A stretch of DNA of 64,000 nt from Variovorax sp. OAS795. Its GTDB lineage: Bacteria > Pseudomonadota > Gammaproteobacteria > Burkholderiales > Burkholderiaceae_C. Of this stretch, positions 63,120 to 64,000 are shown piece by piece. The translations under genes and the position numbers were made by a program. The DNA lies in assembly GCF_040546685.1 (NCBI RefSeq), contig NZ_JBEPOH010000001.1, positions 3,286,001 to 3,350,000 on the forward strand. Direction: 5' to 3'. The notes beneath the pieces are model-generated. The model was not told the origin of the DNA and made no database searches. It was given only the letters and a program-made list of their open reading frames with translations. Numbering within the stretch: position 1 is the first letter of the stretch; each line of letters begins with the position of its first letter.

Positions 63120-63860
63120 ATGACACCCGCCTTCCACATCGCGGTCCTCGACGACGAAGTCGACATCACGCAGCTGCTGGCCAACTACCTCCAGAGCCAC
63201 GGTTTCCGCGTGACCCAGCTGCACAACGGCGCATCGCTGATGGCACTGATGGGCACCGATCCGGCGGATCTCGTGCTGCTCGACCTGGGCCTGCCCGGCG
63301 AGGACGGTTTCTCCATTGCGCGCCGCATGCGCGAGAACTGGCGCTGCGGCCTCGTCATCGTCACCGGCCGCGGCGATGCGGTCGACAAGGTGGTGGGGCT
63401 GGAGGTGGGTGCGGACGACTACGTGACCAAGCCCTTCGACCTGCGTGAACTGGTGGCGCGCGTGAAGGCCGTCCTCAGGCGCATGGCGCCCGCCGATGCG
63501 GTGGATGCCACCGTGGCCGCGTCCCCCGTGCCGCCCTCCGCCGACAAGCTCCGCTTCGCCGGATGGCTGCTCGACATCGCCGCGCGCAGCCTCACGAACC
63601 CACAGGGCCAGGCCGTGGCACTCACCGGCGGCGAGTTCGACCTGCTGAGCGCGTTTGCACGGCATCCGGGCCGCGTGCTGTCGCGCGACTTCCTGCTCGA
63701 GCAGACGCGCGGGCGCGAAGCCGCGCCCTTCGACCGCACCGTCGACGTCCAGGTCGGACGTCTGCGCAAGAAGATCGAAGCCGACGCAGACGATCCGCAG
63801 ATCATCAAGTCGGTGCGCGGCGCGGGCTACATCCTGGTTCCGCCGGTCGCCCGCGGCTGA
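63120..63860 (+). CDS. OmpR-family response regulator
   Basis: 246 aa from ATG 63120. Receiver: acidic D11/D12, phospho-acceptor D55 (VLLDLGLPG), T82 and K104 (VTKPFD). C-terminal winged helix: LTGGEFDLLSAFARHPGRVLSRDFLLEQTRG, FDRTVDVQVGRLRKKIEADADDPQIIKSVRGAGYIL. Likely partner is the sensor that begins 7 nt downstream. The 103-bp upstream gap shows a GCATGC-based hairpin only. Confidence 0.93.
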   Translation: MTPAFHIAVLDDEVDITQLLANYLQSHGFRVTQLHNGASLMALMGTDPADLVLLDLGLPGEDGFSIARRMRENWRCGLVIVTGRGDAVDKVVGLEVGADDYVTKPFDLRELVARVKAVLRRMAPADAVDATVAASPVPPSADKLRFAGWLLDIAARSLTNPQGQAVALTGGEFDLLSAFARHPGRVLSRDFLLEQTRGREAAPFDRTVDVQVGRLRKKIEADADDPQIIKSVRGAGYILVPPVARG

Positions 63861-63867
63861 CACGCCC

Positions 63868-64000
63868 ATGCACACGCCCCCTCCTCCGGTCTCCGCGGCC
63901 TTGCCGGGGCTGCCTTCGGGCGTCGAGGAAAGCAGCGTCTTCCGCTCGCTGTTCGTCTCCTATCCGGACTCTTTGCTGCTGGTGGACCAGGCGGGCCGCA
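63868..64000 (+). CDS. PAS-domain sensor protein, N-terminal fragment (3' truncated)
   Basis: Only 44 codons are in the window, from ATG 63868: a Pro-rich start, then SSVFRSLFVSYPDSLLLVDQAGR, the opening of a PAS domain. Its position behind the response regulator suggests a sensor histidine kinase, perhaps hybrid. The kinase part is outside the window. Confidence 0.65.
   Translation, partial: MHTPPPPVSAALPGLPSGVEESSVFRSLFVSYPDSLLLVDQAGR

Overview
The window is high-GC DNA from a betaproteobacterium of the order Burkholderiales, most likely Comamonadaceae and Variovorax-like. This is inferred from a Bug-type solute receptor, the pilE-pilV-pilW-pilX-pilY1-fimT set, NirBD nitrite assimilation, a DUF6502/DUF5666 pair, and very dense gene packing with many ATGA/GTGA stop-start overlaps. 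I see no rRNA, tRNA, CRISPR or prophage. The two ends cut genes: an FAD/Fe-S oxidase at the left and a PAS-domain sensor at the right.

Layout. 0-10.7 kb: oxidase tail, Ogt, a flavin-nucleotide-fold protein, a triple AP2-repeat protein, an MFS pump, a split-PqiA/PqiB/PqiC intermembrane transport operon, a second MFS pump and a VOC protein. 10.7-14.2 kb (minus): an operon GIY-YIG, MarR, DUF2239, MATE behind a promoter with two operator-like palindromes, then a membrane protein. 14.2-24.7 kb: Tex, a Phd/PIN toxin-antitoxin pair, a patatin, a Bug receptor, an iron alcohol dehydrogenase, an esterase, a thioesterase-GNAT fusion, a lipoprotein and YgfZ. 24.8-29.5 kb: the mltG-tmk-holB-pilZ-tatD-ankyrin operon.

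29.5-31.2 kb holds an intact IS1202/ISNCY-type element with a 6-bp target duplication. It lies directly against a sequence with the structure of a chromosomal dif site. The FtsK-orienting octamers I could find by eye point towards this site from both sides (four on the left on the plus strand, six on the right on the minus strand, none opposed). The window therefore probably spans the replication terminus.

31.2-38.3 kb: YjbQ, then nitrite assimilation (nirB, nirD, cobA, a formate/nitrite channel and a PP2C-kinase fusion) behind a sigma-54-type promoter and a leader with a terminator-like hairpin. 38.3-46.1 kb: a minus-strand aromatic ring-hydroxylating dioxygenase cluster of unknown substrate, with a divergent ABC receptor and an AraC regulator. 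46.3-48 kb: an L,D-transpeptidase and three small proteins. 48.2-54.6 kb: minor pilins and PilY1. 54.8-57.1 kb: DUF6502 and DUF5666.

57.1-63 kb: universal stress proteins, hemerythrin, a fatty acid desaturase, a BON protein and phosphoketolase. Each transcription unit has an FNR/Anr-like box at a plausible activation distance, so this looks like a low-oxygen survival module. It is followed by an OmpR-family response regulator and the start of a sensor.
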